Assembly (NCBI GenBank): GCA_026391695.1
Contig: JAPLDP010000064.1
Span: forward strand, 17,595-81,594
Direction of reading: 5' to 3'
DNA length: 64,000 nt
Origin: Bacteroidota bacterium
Lineage (GTDB): Bacteria; Bacteroidota; Bacteroidia; Bacteroidales; JAGONC01
Below are positions 1 through 8,494 of this stretch, one piece after another. Below the pieces are notes generated by a model. The model had not been told where the DNA came from and searched no databases. It saw only the letters and a list, made by a program, of their open reading frames with translations. Numbering within the stretch: position 1 is the first letter of the stretch; each line of letters begins with the position of its first letter. The position numbers and the translations under genes are program-made.

Positions 1-43
1 TCAGGTCAACTAATAATTTACTGGTTACTGCCAACTGCCGACT

Positions 44-601
44 TTATTTAAACAGCGGAAACGATTTAATTGCCGAATAAATCGGTCCTTCCGAACGGAG
101 AATGCTCTCGTATAGATGGATGTTTTCAACAGAAGATTTCTGAATGAAAACATCCTTTTGTTTTTCAATCACCTGCGAAAAATATCTTTTATCAGTGATA
201 TACTTAATCCTGCCGATTGTCAGGTGTGGTGTAAATTCTTCTTCACCTGAGTATCCGATATTTTGAAGATTTGTCATGATATTGTTGGCAAGAATCAGCA
301 ACTCTTCCGACCTTTCAATGCCAATCCATACCACTCTTGGCTTGTAGAAGCCTCCAAAAACACCGACATGGCTGAGGGTGAGATCAAACGGCTGCGATTT
401 GGAGGCTGCATCTTTTAAAGCCAAGCTAATTGTCTGGATCTTTTCTTCGTGTGTTTCTCCGAAAAACTTTAATGTGATATGTATGTTTTCAATTTCTACC
501 CATTTGATTTTATCATCCCTGAGCTTTGATTTGAGGTCATAAAAAATATTCAGAAAGTTTGGTGAGGGCTGGATATCGATGGCGGTAAAAATGCGTTTCA
601 T
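44..601 (-). CDS. thpR: RNA 2',3'-cyclic phosphodiesterase (2H phosphoesterase, ThpR/LigT family)
   Basis: The 185-residue product carries the two HxTx signatures that define 2H phosphoesterases: HITL at residues 41-44 and HLTI at 126-129. Their spacing and the total length are normal for ThpR/LigT. The family hydrolyses 2',3'-cyclic phosphate ends of RNA to 2'-phosphates and can join tRNA halves in vitro; its in vivo role is unclear. It has no signal peptide, so it is cytoplasmic. It is transcribed away from the tRNA-Ala gene that begins 137 bases further on, which gives no real functional link. The ATG at 601 starts directly with the family's first beta strand (MKRIFTAIDI), so the start is well supported. 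Confidence 0.93.
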   Translation of the reverse strand: MKRIFTAIDIQPSPNFLNIFYDLKSKLRDDKIKWVEIENIHITLKFFGETHEEKIQTISLALKDAASKSQPFDLTLSHVGVFGGFYKPRVVWIGIERSEELLILANNIMTNLQNIGYSGEEEFTPHLTIGRIKYITDKRYFSQVIEKQKDVFIQKSSVENIHLYESILRSEGPIYSAIKSFPLFK

Positions 602-651
602 GAGGCTTCAAGCTACAAGCTGCAAGATAAGAAGAAAATAGAAAATAGAAA

Positions 652-681
652 TTGGAAATCAGGGTAATTTGTCTATCTTTG
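652..681 (+). promoter_or_regulatory. Bacteroidetes-type promoter of the tRNA-Ala gene
   Basis: TTGG at 652-655 is followed after 18 bases by TATCTTTG at 674-681, which matches the Bacteroidetes primary sigma factor pattern TTTG/TTG...TAnnTTTG. The start of transcription would fall near 688, about 50 bases before the mature tRNA. Seen directly in sequence; activity is inferred. Confidence 0.7.
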
Positions 682-737
682 CACACCTATTTCAAAATTG
701 AGATATTCACACTCACACTGACACCCACACCCACGCC

Positions 738-811
738 GGGGCATTAGCTCAGATGGCTAGAGCGTTTGACTGGCAGTCAAGAGGTCACCGGTTCGATTCC
801 GGTATGCTCCA
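738..811 (+). tRNA. tRNA-Ala (anticodon GGC)
   Basis: A complete cloverleaf can be drawn. The acceptor stem is GGGGCAT/ATGCTCC, the D stem GCTC/GAGC, the anticodon stem TTTGA/TCAAG with loop CTGGCAG (anticodon GGC), and the T arm ACCGG-TTCGATT-CCGGT. The third acceptor pair is G:T, the G3:U70 identity element of alanine tRNA, which independently supports Ala. The discriminator base is A and the 3' CCA is not encoded (A at 811 is followed by CA...). Confidence 0.97.
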
Positions 812-1026
812 CATCATATACTGAATCCATCCCGATATTCCTCTTTGGAGAATATCTTTTTCGTTTATCATTGTCATTCTCATGGTAAATTGAATATTGA
901 AGTGGGATTTGGTTATTGGATATTCACAAAATTCACTCCTTCACAATCTTCCCCGTACTTGCCCGGGTGCCGGGTTAGGCCAGATCCTGAATATACTATA
1001 TTTAAAGACATGGAGTATATGAAAAG

Positions 1027-1160
1027 AAAAGAGCGTGCACCCGCACACGCTCTTTTTGTAACCCAAAATCTTAAAATTACGAAACAGAAGAGAATAAGAT
1101 TTTGTTGTTCACCAAATCCGGGGTTTAATCCTAAAAATCCAAAAAGGTAATATATGTTTT
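1027..1160 (+). repeat. Structured intergenic repeat, copy 1
   Basis: The copy opens with a terminator-like hairpin: AAAAGAGCGTG (1027-1037) pairs with CACGCTCTTTT (1046-1056) around an 8-base loop. A 39-base block identical in copy 2 follows (1057-1095). It contains the left arm CAAAATCTT (1064-1072), which pairs perfectly with AAGATTTTG (1096-1104). Weaker similarity to copy 2 runs on to about 1160 (GTTTAATC, AAAAGGTAATA). Together this looks like a structured RNA or a DNA repeat with two stems rather than coding sequence. Confidence 0.7.
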
Positions 1161-1236
1161 CAAATTTTTTTTATCTTGGTCTGTCACTTTTCATGCTTCA
1201 TCAAAAACAGTATAATTTTAGCTTTTCCTAAAAAAG

Positions 1237-1372
1237 AAGAGAGCGTGACCCCTCACGCTCTCTATGTAACCCAAAATCTTAAAATTACGAAACAGAAGAG
1301 AATTAAAGATTTTGTTGTTCACCCAATCTGGAGTTTAATCAGATTTATTACAAAAGGTAATACACCTTTAAA
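1237..1372 (+). repeat. Structured intergenic repeat, copy 2
   Basis: This is the second copy, offset by 208 bases from copy 1. GAGCGTG (1241-1247) pairs with CACGCTC (1254-1260), extended by AGA/TCT. The 39-base block at 1265-1303 is identical to 1057-1095. The second stem CAAAATCTT (1272-1280) / AAGATTTTG (1306-1314) is kept although its loop is two bases longer. Only the loop of the first hairpin differs (CACCCGCA versus ACCCCT), while the stem is unchanged, as expected if structure matters. Confidence 0.7.
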
Positions 1373-1475
1373 CGATTTTTTTTGAAAAGTTACAAAAAAT
1401 GTTCTGAAAATATTAAAAAATGGTGATATTAGATTGAATATCAAATATTTAAAATATAAAATTTCTTTTATTTTT

Positions 1476-1886
1476 TTATTCCTTTATCATGACAATCCCC
1501 TTGATGGTCAACTTATGCTGATCGGTTTCGTTTAAAAAAACCGTGATTGTTTTATTAAAAGCTCCGCCTTTTTGTGCATTGTAAGTGATTGAAATGGTCG
1601 AAGATTCGCCAGGAAGTATTGGCTTTTTAGAATAATCGGCCACCGTACAGCCACATGAGGACCTGACATTTGATATGAGTACAGGCTCATTGGAAGAATT
1701 TTTAAACTCGAACGTAGCTAATACAGGGCTCCCCTGTTTGATCTCGCCAAAATCATACTCAACAAATTTCCAGATTATCTTCGATGCATTAGTCGCACCT
1801 TGCAAATCACTTGTGTTCTGAGCAAAATTATGAGTCAACATAAAAAGACTCATTGATAACAATAGGCAAAATCGTGTTGTTTTCAT
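1476..1886 (-). CDS. DUF1573 domain protein, exported
   Basis: The frame is open from 1976, but the ATG at 1886 is preferred because it begins a clear signal peptide (MKTTRFCLLLSMSLFMLTHNFAQ) and gives a 136-residue product. The body is one DUF1573 immunoglobulin-like domain: the phrase EYDFGEIKQGSPVLATFEFKN is followed by SSCGCTVADYSKKPILPGES, with the typical paired cysteines in CGC. DUF1573 proteins are common, often multicopy, exported proteins of Bacteroidetes with no established biochemical role. A possible -7 box (TAAATTTG, minus strand, 1931-1938) lies between the two candidate starts and supports the shorter form. It is divergent from the two-component system genes. Confidence 0.88.
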   Translation of the reverse strand: MKTTRFCLLLSMSLFMLTHNFAQNTSDLQGATNASKIIWKFVEYDFGEIKQGSPVLATFEFKNSSNEPVLISNVRSSCGCTVADYSKKPILPGESSTISITYNAQKGGAFNKTITVFLNETDQHKLTIKGIVMIKE

Positions 1887-1930
1887 AAGGTGTTTTTTTA
1901 AGTATAAATCAGTCAAATAAAACAGACGTA

Positions 1931-1938
1931 CAAATTTA
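1931..1938 (-). promoter_or_regulatory. Possible -7 box for the DUF1573 gene
   Basis: TAAATTTG on the minus strand fits TAnnTTTG and would start transcription near 1925, about 40 bases before the ATG at 1886. No good -33 TTTG was seen at the expected distance, so this is tentative. Confidence 0.35.
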
Positions 1939-2058
1939 TCCCGGCCACACTGATAATAGGATAAAAAATAGTTCAATAAATGTAAATGAAATGTAAATTT
2001 TTGTTAATGAGATGTAAATGCCGGTAAAATCATAGAACAATTATGTAATTTTAATCTT

Positions 2059-3366
2059 ATGAAAAACCGGGCTATACGAATCGTCGTATTATTAGGAACA
2101 TTCTCCATTGTGTGCATGATTGTTTTCCAGGTATTCTGGGTCTATCAGACCTATCTTACAAGTGAGAAACAATTCAATCAGCGTGTAAAAATAGCCCTAT
2201 ATGATGTAGCTGAGAAACTGGCAGAATTTAACAAATCACAGCTGCCTTTCAGTAATCCCGTCGAACAGGTTTCTTCTAATTACTTCATTGTGAATGTTGA
2301 AAATGTGATAGATCCCATAATTCTTGAACATTTTCTAAAAACCGGATTTGATCACAGCAACATCACATTGGATTATGAATATGCTATTTACGACTGTGAA
2401 AGCAAAGAAATGGTCTATGGAAATTACATCAGTCCTGTTTCAGATCATACATCCCCAAGCAATCTCAGGACCTTTAAGAAAGATGATATGCTGGTTTATT
2501 ATTTTGGGGTGAACTTCCCAACAAAAACCACATATATTATCGAGAATATGAACATTTGGTTCATTTCATCCCTTATTATACTAACTGCTCTATCATTTTT
2601 TGCATATTCACTATTTATAATTCTGAAACAACGGAAACTATCCGATGTACAAAAAGACTTCATTAATAATATGACACATGAATTCAAAACTCCCATTTCC
2701 ACCATCGCCATAGCCTCCGGAGTTCTTTCTGATCCGCTCATTGTCAATGACCCGCAACGTCTTCACAATTACGCCACAATCATCAGTGAACAAAATGCCC
2801 GGCTTGAGCATCATATCCAAAAAGTACTTCAGGAAGCAGGTAGTGATAAAAGTTCCATTAAATTAAAACTGGAACAAATTGAAATTCATGATTTGATTAC
2901 ACATGTGGTCAGTAACTTTAAAATGAATCAGGCACAAATAAATATGACCATTAACTGTGAACTTCCGGTAAATTCGATTTATTTTCATGGTGACAAACTT
3001 CATCTTTCCAATGTTATTTATAATTTGTTGGATAATGCAGTAAAATATTGTGACACAGATCCTGTCATTCATGTCGTAGCCGGTAATAAAAAGAATGCCC
3101 ATTTTATTTCAGTCATGGATAATGGCAGGGGTATTGAAAAACAATACCTTAACAAGATCTTTGAGAGGTTCTTCAGGATCCCGACCGGAGATGTTCATAC
3201 TGTAAAAGGCTTCGGCCTGGGATTGAATTATGTAAAAAATATTATTGATTCGCATAAATGGAAAATTCACGTTATAAGCCAGATTGGAATAGGTAGCATT
3301 TTTACCATCCTGATTGAAAATAAACATTCTGGAAATGCAAAAAAAAGCACATATTCTGTACGTTGA
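2059..3366 (+). CDS. Membrane sensor histidine kinase
   Basis: The 435-residue product has a membrane segment at about 8-29, a periplasmic sensor region of about 140 residues, and a second membrane segment at about 166-190. The cytoplasmic kinase core follows: H-box FINNMTHEFKTPIST with the phosphorylated His at 207, N-box NVIYNLLDNAVKY, G1 box DNGRGIE, F-box FERFF, and G2 box GFGLGLNY. The signal sensed cannot be read from the periplasmic part, which has no recognised domain. Its last 32 bases overlap the response regulator gene, so the two are surely translated and used together. The layout resembles RprX-type kinases of Bacteroidetes. Confidence 0.93.
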   Translation: MKNRAIRIVVLLGTFSIVCMIVFQVFWVYQTYLTSEKQFNQRVKIALYDVAEKLAEFNKSQLPFSNPVEQVSSNYFIVNVENVIDPIILEHFLKTGFDHSNITLDYEYAIYDCESKEMVYGNYISPVSDHTSPSNLRTFKKDDMLVYYFGVNFPTKTTYIIENMNIWFISSLIILTALSFFAYSLFIILKQRKLSDVQKDFINNMTHEFKTPISTIAIASGVLSDPLIVNDPQRLHNYATIISEQNARLEHHIQKVLQEAGSDKSSIKLKLEQIEIHDLITHVVSNFKMNQAQINMTINCELPVNSIYFHGDKLHLSNVIYNLLDNAVKYCDTDPVIHVVAGNKKNAHFISVMDNGRGIEKQYLNKIFERFFRIPTGDVHTVKGFGLGLNYVKNIIDSHKWKIHVISQIGIGSIFTILIENKHSGNAKKSTYSVR

Positions 3367-4042
3367 AGATGATCGTTATCTGAGTTTTGTCACCAAAGAT
3401 AATCTAGAGCTAATGGGATATAATATAACCTGCTGCGAAGATGGGGAGCAGGCAATAGATCTCTTTATCAGGAACCATTTTGATATCTGCATAATCGACA
3501 TTATGCTCCCTAAAATCGATGGATTTACAGTTGCTACAAAAATCAGAGATATGGACCATCATATACCGATCATTTTTCTGACGGCTAAAACAATGAAAGA
3601 AGACCGTATCAAGGGATTGACAATAGGCGGGGACGATTATATGACAAAACCTTTTAATATTGAGGAATTGGTACTGAAAATCGAAATCTTCCTTAGGAGA
3701 AACCGCGTCAAAGAAGAGCATTCTGAATGTTTTTCACCTTTGAGAATAGGATCTTTCATTTTCGATTATAAAAATCAGCTGTTGAATTTAAAGGGGGAAC
3801 AAATCCGGTTAACACAGAAAGAAGCTGATCTTCTTAAATTCTTAAATGAAAACCGGAATAGGGTGTTAAAGAGGGAGGATATATTAATATCGGTTTGGGG
3901 GAACGACAGTTATTACCTCAGCCGTAGTCTCGATGTTTTTATATCCCGACTGCGAAAGATCCTCAGAAAGGACAGACGAATTAAGATTAAAAATATACAC
4001 GGTACTGGCTTTGCACTGACTGTTGCTGCTGATGCCGATTAA
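3335..4042 (+). CDS. OmpR/PhoB-family response regulator
   Basis: The receiver domain (about 5-120) shows the acidic pair E11-D12-D13, the phospho-acceptor D55 in CIIDIMLPKIDGF, the conserved T in FLTAK and K in MTKPF. A winged-helix DNA-binding domain follows at about 135-235 (LTQKEADLLKFL, then VWGNDSYYLSRSLDVFISRLRKIL, ending in GTGFAL). The ATG at 3335 (MQKKAHILYVEDD) fits the family better than an in-frame ATG at 3314. Either way the gene starts inside the kinase gene, giving 235 residues. It is the cognate transcription factor of that kinase; targets are unknown. The 3' end overlaps the convergent U32 gene by 56 bases. Confidence 0.93.
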   Translation: MQKKAHILYVEDDRYLSFVTKDNLELMGYNITCCEDGEQAIDLFIRNHFDICIIDIMLPKIDGFTVATKIRDMDHHIPIIFLTAKTMKEDRIKGLTIGGDDYMTKPFNIEELVLKIEIFLRRNRVKEEHSECFSPLRIGSFIFDYKNQLLNLKGEQIRLTQKEADLLKFLNENRNRVLKREDILISVWGNDSYYLSRSLDVFISRLRKILRKDRRIKIKNIHGTGFALTVAADAD

Positions 4043-5270
4043 CCAGATATACCTTGTCTGAACGACGGACAGGATTTCCGATCGGGAAGGAGCATGTATC
4101 TCCCTTTCTGGCTTCGCTGGTTAACTGGTTATTTCCTATACGTATTTCGGTAATATTATCCTCAACAACACCTGTTGTCGGCCCGATGATTAGTATCTCA
4201 TCGCCGATATGCAGGGACTTGTTTTCAATTTTCACTTCAGCGACACCGATTTTAACATAATAATTCACCACTTTACCCAGAAAGGTTTTGCGTTTTGTGG
4301 CAATGGATCCCTCCTGGTTGTGCCATTCACCAACTTTCCGGCCAAGGTAATAGCCATCCCAGAAACCACGGTTATAAACGGTTGCAAGGCGTTGGTTCCA
4401 TCTTTCAATATTCGAAGGAGTATATCTCCCGCTAAAACAGGCATCTATCGCTTCACGATAACACTGTGTGACGGTTTTTACATACTCAGGTGAGCGTCCA
4501 CGTCCCTCGATTTTCAAAACTGTTACACCAGCTTTTATGATTTTATCCAAAAAACCAATTGTCTTAAGATCTCTGGGCGACATAATGAATTTATTGTCAA
4601 CAACCATTTCTACTTCACCGTCGGTATCGAAGACGCGGTAAGGTCTGCGGCATAGCTGGTAGCAGGATCCACGGTTGGCTGAGGCATTGTAATTGTCGAG
4701 GCTCAAATAGCACTTGCCTGAAATGGCCATGCACAAGGCACCATGGGCAAATATTTCAACCTGTAACAGCCTGCCTGATGGCCCTGTGATCCGATCCTTT
4801 TTGATCCTGCGAATGATTGAAGCTACCTGGACAAGGCTGAGTTCCCGTGCAGTGACGATGACATCAGCATACCTTGCATAGAATCTTACCGCCTCAATAT
4901 TGGTAATATTGGTTTGAGTAGACATATGGACTTCCATTGAAGCCTGCCTGGCATATTCCATTACTGCCAGGTCGGAAGCAATAATTGCGGTAATCCCATT
5001 ACGTTTTGCTGCATCAATAATCGCCCTCATACGTGCCAACTCCTTGTCGTAAATGACTGCATTAAGTGTGATATATGACCGGACATTGCGTTGCTGACAC
5101 ACGGAAGATATTTTAGCTAGGTCACGGAGTGTAAAGTTTTGTGAGGATCGCGCCCTCATGTTGAGATTACCGATGCCAAAATATACAGAATTGGCTCCGC
5201 TTTGTATCGCAGCCATGAGTGACTCGTAGGAGCCAACAGGGGACATGATTTCAATTGTATGGGATGTCAT
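3987..5270 (-). CDS. U32 peptidase-family protein (TrhP/YegQ-like)
   Basis: This 427-residue cytoplasmic protein starts with the U32 hallmark EIMSPVGSYESLMAAIQSGANSVYFG and contains the family signature EIFAHGALCMAISGKCYLS with its cysteines, followed by the NRGSCYQLCRRPY cysteine cluster. Members such as E. coli YegQ/TrhP act in tRNA 5-hydroxyuridine formation; others are called collagenase-like proteases. The tRNA-modification role is the more likely one here but is inferred. An AGGTGA-like ribosome site lies just before the ATG at 5270. aspS ends 30 bases upstream on the same strand, so the two may be co-transcribed. The C-terminal end overlaps the convergent response regulator gene by 56 bases. 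Confidence 0.88.
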   Translation of the reverse strand: MTSHTIEIMSPVGSYESLMAAIQSGANSVYFGIGNLNMRARSSQNFTLRDLAKISSVCQQRNVRSYITLNAVIYDKELARMRAIIDAAKRNGITAIIASDLAVMEYARQASMEVHMSTQTNITNIEAVRFYARYADVIVTARELSLVQVASIIRRIKKDRITGPSGRLLQVEIFAHGALCMAISGKCYLSLDNYNASANRGSCYQLCRRPYRVFDTDGEVEMVVDNKFIMSPRDLKTIGFLDKIIKAGVTVLKIEGRGRSPEYVKTVTQCYREAIDACFSGRYTPSNIERWNQRLATVYNRGFWDGYYLGRKVGEWHNQEGSIATKRKTFLGKVVNYYVKIGVAEVKIENKSLHIGDEILIIGPTTGVVEDNITEIRIGNNQLTSEARKGDTCSFPIGNPVRRSDKVYLVNRHQQQQSVQSQYRVYF

Positions 5271-5299
5271 ATGTCGATTGTTTCACCTCCGGGGATGCG

Positions 5300-7045
5300 T
5301 CACATATCCAGCTTTATATGCAGTTCTTTCAACTGTTCCTCACTGATTGCCGATGGTGAATCAATCATGACATCCCTGCCGGCATTATTTTTAGGGAAAG
5401 CCATACAGTCACGTATAGAGTCAATCCCGGCAAATATGGCAACCCACCGGTCAAAACCAAAAGCAATGCCACCATGTGGTGGAGCTCCATATTCAAAAGC
5501 GTTCATCAGAAAACCGAATTGCTCCTGAGCCTGGTCATCCGTAAAACCTAAAACCTTAAACATCATCTTCTGTAAATTCTTATTATGGATACGGATAGAT
5601 CCACCTCCTATTTCCACACCGTTTATGACCATGTCATAGGCATTGGCCCTTACAGCGCCAGGATCAGAACTCAATAAAGGAATATCCTCAGGTTTTGGTG
5701 ATGTGAAAGGGTGATGCATAGCATACCACCGACTGGTATCGTTGTCCCATTCAAGCAGAGGAAAATCCACCACCCACAGGGGCTTGAATACCCCAGGTGT
5801 CCGTAATCCCAAACGGTTGCCCATCTCAAGACGAAGCTCATTAAGAGCTTTGCGTGTACTCTTGCTTTCCCCGGCCATGATCAGCATCAGGTCATTAGGC
5901 TTGGCATGAAAGCGCTCAGCCCAAATTTTAAATTCATCCTGCGTGAAAAATTTTTCAAGAGATGATTTAAAAGTCCCATCCGAACTATATTTAACAGAAA
6001 GCAGTCTCTTGGCACCTATTTGGGGACGAGTGACGAATTCCGTGAGTTCATCAAGCTGTTTACGCGTATATTCCCCGCACCTTTCAGCACATATGCCAAC
6101 AATCAGCTCGCCCTCATCAAAGACCCTGAAACCTTTTCCCTTTACCAGGTCATTCAGCTCGACGAACCTCATGTCGAAGCGGATATCTGGTTTGTCGGAA
6201 CCAAAATGCGCCATAGCATCCTGGTACGACATCCTTGGGAAATCGCCCATGTCACAATTTTTTATAGTTCTGAATAGATGCTTGGATAAGCCTTCAAATG
6301 TACTGAGGACATCATTTTGTTCGACGAAGGCCATTTCACAGTCGATCTGAGTAAATTCAGGCTGGCGGTCAGCACGCAGGTCTTCATCACGAAAGCATCT
6401 TACAAGCTGGAAATAGCGATCATAGCCTGCAACCATGAGGATCTGCTTGAAAGTTTGAGGAGACTGCGGCAAAGCATAAAACTGCCCGGCATTAACACGT
6501 GATGGCACCACAAAGTCACGAGCGCCTTCAGGTGTAGATTTAATCAGAAATGGGGTCTCAATTTCAATAAATCCTTTATCGCTGAGATACCGGCGTGTTT
6601 CCATCGCCATGGTATGTCGTAGTTCCAGGTTTTTACGGTTAGGAGTACGACGTAAATCAAGATAGCGGTATTTCATGCGCAACTCTTCACCACCATCAGT
6701 ATGGTCTTCGATAGTGAAGGGTGGGGTCTTAGCAGGGTTCAAAATTATTAACTCCTCTACAATAATTTCAACCTCACCTGTTGGCATTTTAAGATTCTTG
6801 TTGCTACGTTCGGTGACTTTGCCGCTTGCTTTGATGACATATTCCCTGCCTAATTTACGTGCTTCCAGGCAAAGTACGCTGTTGGTTTCCATGTTAAAGA
6901 CCAGTTGGGTGATGCCATAGCGGTCGCGTAAATCAACGAAGGTCATACCACCAAGATCTCTGGAACGTTGCATCCAGCCTGAAAGGGTGACGGTTAAGCC
7001 CTTATGGGCAAGCGTGAGCTCTCCGCAAGTATGGGTTCGGTACAT
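5300..7045 (-). CDS. aspS: Aspartyl-tRNA synthetase
   Basis: The 581-residue length is normal for a bacterial AspRS. The N-terminal OB-fold anticodon-binding domain (about 1-105, with [22 protein letters not shown]) is followed by class II motif 2 ([18 protein letters not shown]), the bacterial GAD insert, and motif 3 near the C-terminus ([16 protein letters not shown]). It charges tRNA-Asp with aspartate in the cytoplasm. The start [10 protein letters not shown] is the usual AspRS beginning. The N-terminal GWMQR loop cannot tell discriminating from non-discriminating enzymes by eye. Confidence 0.97.
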   Translation of the reverse strand: MYRTHTCGELTLAHKGLTVTLSGWMQRSRDLGGMTFVDLRDRYGITQLVFNMETNSVLCLEARKLGREYVIKASGKVTERSNKNLKMPTGEVEIIVEELIILNPAKTPPFTIEDHTDGGEELRMKYRYLDLRRTPNRKNLELRHTMAMETRRYLSDKGFIEIETPFLIKSTPEGARDFVVPSRVNAGQFYALPQSPQTFKQILMVAGYDRYFQLVRCFRDEDLRADRQPEFTQIDCEMAFVEQNDVLSTFEGLSKHLFRTIKNCDMGDFPRMSYQDAMAHFGSDKPDIRFDMRFVELNDLVKGKGFRVFDEGELIVGICAERCGEYTRKQLDELTEFVTRPQIGAKRLLSVKYSSDGTFKSSLEKFFTQDEFKIWAERFHAKPNDLMLIMAGESKSTRKALNELRLEMGNRLGLRTPGVFKPLWVVDFPLLEWDNDTSRWYAMHHPFTSPKPEDIPLLSSDPGAVRANAYDMVINGVEIGGGSIRIHNKNLQKMMFKVLGFTDDQAQEQFGFLMNAFEYGAPPHGGIAFGFDRWVAIFAGIDSIRDCMAFPKNNAGRDVMIDSPSAISEEQLKELHIKLDM

Positions 7046-7073
7046 AAAAGGTTATTTACATTAATCAAGGCTG

Positions 7074-7081
7074 CAAAGTTA
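7074..7081 (-). promoter_or_regulatory. Possible -7 box for aspS
   Basis: TAACTTTG on the minus strand matches TAnnTTTG and would give a leader of about 20 bases before the aspS ATG at 7045. No matching -33 element was found. Confidence 0.4.
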
Positions 7082-7146
7082 AAAAAAAGAGAATGGAGCG
7101 GGAAAAATGAGTCAGGCGAAAGAACTATGGATAACTGTATTATTTT

Positions 7147-7154
7147 ATACTTTT
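7147..7154 (+). promoter_or_regulatory. Possible -7 box for the C1 peptidase gene
   Basis: TACTTTTG matches TAnnTTTG and lies 43 bases before the preferred ATG at 7197. A -33 element is not evident. Confidence 0.35.
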
Positions 7155-7196
7155 GTCTGGAATTGATAGGTTTTGTTTAACATTAACAACAAAAAA

Positions 7197-8411
7197 ATGA
7201 AGTATTACATCACAACATTAATGGTTTTCATTTTGGGGGCAGGACTTTTAGCCCCCAATATCAGCTATGCACAGGATGAAGCTAAAAAAACCGATGAAGG
7301 TTACCAGTTCACCATTATAAAACAGCTTCCTGCAACCCCCGTCGAAAACCAGTATAAATCGAGTACATGCTGGAGCTATGCAACAATTTCTTTCCTGGAG
7401 TCTGAATTATTGAGAACGGGACATGGCGAATATGATCTCTCCGAAATGTTCATCGTCCGGCATACTTATCCTGAAAAGGCTGAAAAATATGTCAGGGTGC
7501 ATGGCAAAATGGAATTTGGTCCAGGTGGAGCATCCCATGATGTGACTGAAGAGATTAAAAAATATGGCATTGTTCCGGAAGAGATCTATAGTGGGATGAC
7601 TATCGGAGAAAAGAACCCTGTTCATAATGAAATGGATGCTGTTTTGAAAGCTTATGTGGATGCGATTGTTCAGAATCCGAATAATAAATTGTCGCCTGTA
7701 TGGCATGACGGATTTGAAGCTGTCGTTGATGCCTATCTTGGTAGACTTCCCGAAAAATTTGATTACAAGGGCAAGGAATATACACCCATAAGTTTTGCTG
7801 GATCACTGGGATTGAATCTGGATGATTATATTGAACTGGCATCCTTTTCACATCATCCCTTCTATGAAAAATTTGTTCTTGAGGTTCCCGATAACTGGAT
7901 GGGTGATGAAATATATAACATCCCATTGGATGACCTGGAAAAAGTGATTGATTATTCTCTTGAAAACGGTTATACTGTCGCCTGGGGGGCTGATATGAGC
8001 GAAAAAGGATTCTCCTGGAAGAATGGTGTAGCCATAGTCCCTGAAGCCCGGCCTGATAAAATGACCATTGAAGAAAAAGAAAAATGGGAGAAGATGACTG
8101 ATTCGGAAAAAGATGCCTCGCTTTACAAATTTGATAAACCCGGATTTGAAAAAACGATCACCCAGGTTATACACCAACAGGCCTTTGACAATTACAACAT
8201 GACTGACGATCATGGGATGCATATTACCGGAATAGCCAAAGACCAGAATGGTAACCTGTACTATATTGTTAAAAACTCCTGGGGAACCGATGCCAAATAT
8301 AAAGGGTATATGTATGCTTCCAAGCCTTATGTGCTCATGAACACCCTTGATATCATGGTGAATAAGGATGGGATTCCGAAGGAGATAAAAACCAAACTGG
8401 GAATAAAATAG
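7197..8411 (+). CDS. Exported C1B (bleomycin hydrolase-like) cysteine aminopeptidase
   Basis: The product has 404 residues from the ATG at 7197, which begins a clean signal peptide (MKYYITTLMVFILGAGLLA, cut near YAQ-DEA). An in-frame ATG at 7173 would only add eight residues in front of it. The papain-like triad is visible: Gln-52 and Cys-58 in ENQYKSSTCWSYATISF, His-342 in DDHGMHITGIAKD, and Asn-360 in IVKNSWGTDAKYKGYMY. The long insert between Cys and His is typical of C1B/BlmH-type peptidases. Cytosolic BlmH homologues trim peptides as hexamers; this one is exported, so a role in peptide use in the periplasm or outside is inferred. It is monocistronic, with its own terminator. Confidence 0.92.
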   Translation: MKYYITTLMVFILGAGLLAPNISYAQDEAKKTDEGYQFTIIKQLPATPVENQYKSSTCWSYATISFLESELLRTGHGEYDLSEMFIVRHTYPEKAEKYVRVHGKMEFGPGGASHDVTEEIKKYGIVPEEIYSGMTIGEKNPVHNEMDAVLKAYVDAIVQNPNNKLSPVWHDGFEAVVDAYLGRLPEKFDYKGKEYTPISFAGSLGLNLDDYIELASFSHHPFYEKFVLEVPDNWMGDEIYNIPLDDLEKVIDYSLENGYTVAWGADMSEKGFSWKNGVAIVPEARPDKMTIEEKEKWEKMTDSEKDASLYKFDKPGFEKTITQVIHQQAFDNYNMTDDHGMHITGIAKDQNGNLYYIVKNSWGTDAKYKGYMYASKPYVLMNTLDIMVNKDGIPKEIKTKLGIK

Positions 8412-8436
8412 CTCTGTTTCTGCAATTTGTTTAACG

Positions 8437-8467
8437 TTGAGCGTTGGTTATACCTGCGCTCAATTTT
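8437..8467 (+). terminator. Intrinsic terminator after the C1 peptidase gene
   Basis: TTGAGCG (8437-8443) pairs with CGCTCAA (8457-8463), with a possible inner GG/CC pair, and is followed by TTTT. It sits 26 bases after the stop codon. Confidence 0.6.
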
Positions 8468-8494
8468 AGTACGTAGAATTCTTTTACACAATAA

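Larger units (their letters stand above)
812..1475. other. Gene-free stretch holding two structured repeats
   Basis: About 660 bases lie between tRNA-Ala and the DUF1573 gene. Two open frames cross it (starting near 845 and 1176), but neither resembles a protein family. Both owe their only shared peptide (HAL-F/Y-VTQNLKITKQKRI) to a duplicated non-coding element described separately. The part between 812 and 1026 contains nothing I can name. Confidence 0.6.

Noticed and set aside
820..1026. Possible remnant of a GIY-YIG nuclease gene next to the tRNA
   Set aside because: The stretch MENIFFVYHCHSHGK recalls the start of such proteins, but nothing else of the family follows and I cannot support a pseudogene call.
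845..1150. Open frame of 101 codons after tRNA-Ala
   Set aside because: It starts with TTG and has no family resemblance. Part of it lies in a duplicated structured repeat that explains its similarity to another short frame at 1176-1385.
1176..1385. Open frame of 69 codons
   Set aside because: Same repeat as above; the shared peptide comes from the 39-base identical block and there is no ribosome-site or codon evidence.
7600..8222. Overlapping minus-strand open frames inside the C1 peptidase gene
   Set aside because: They are shadows of a well-supported gene, with no domain and no start context.
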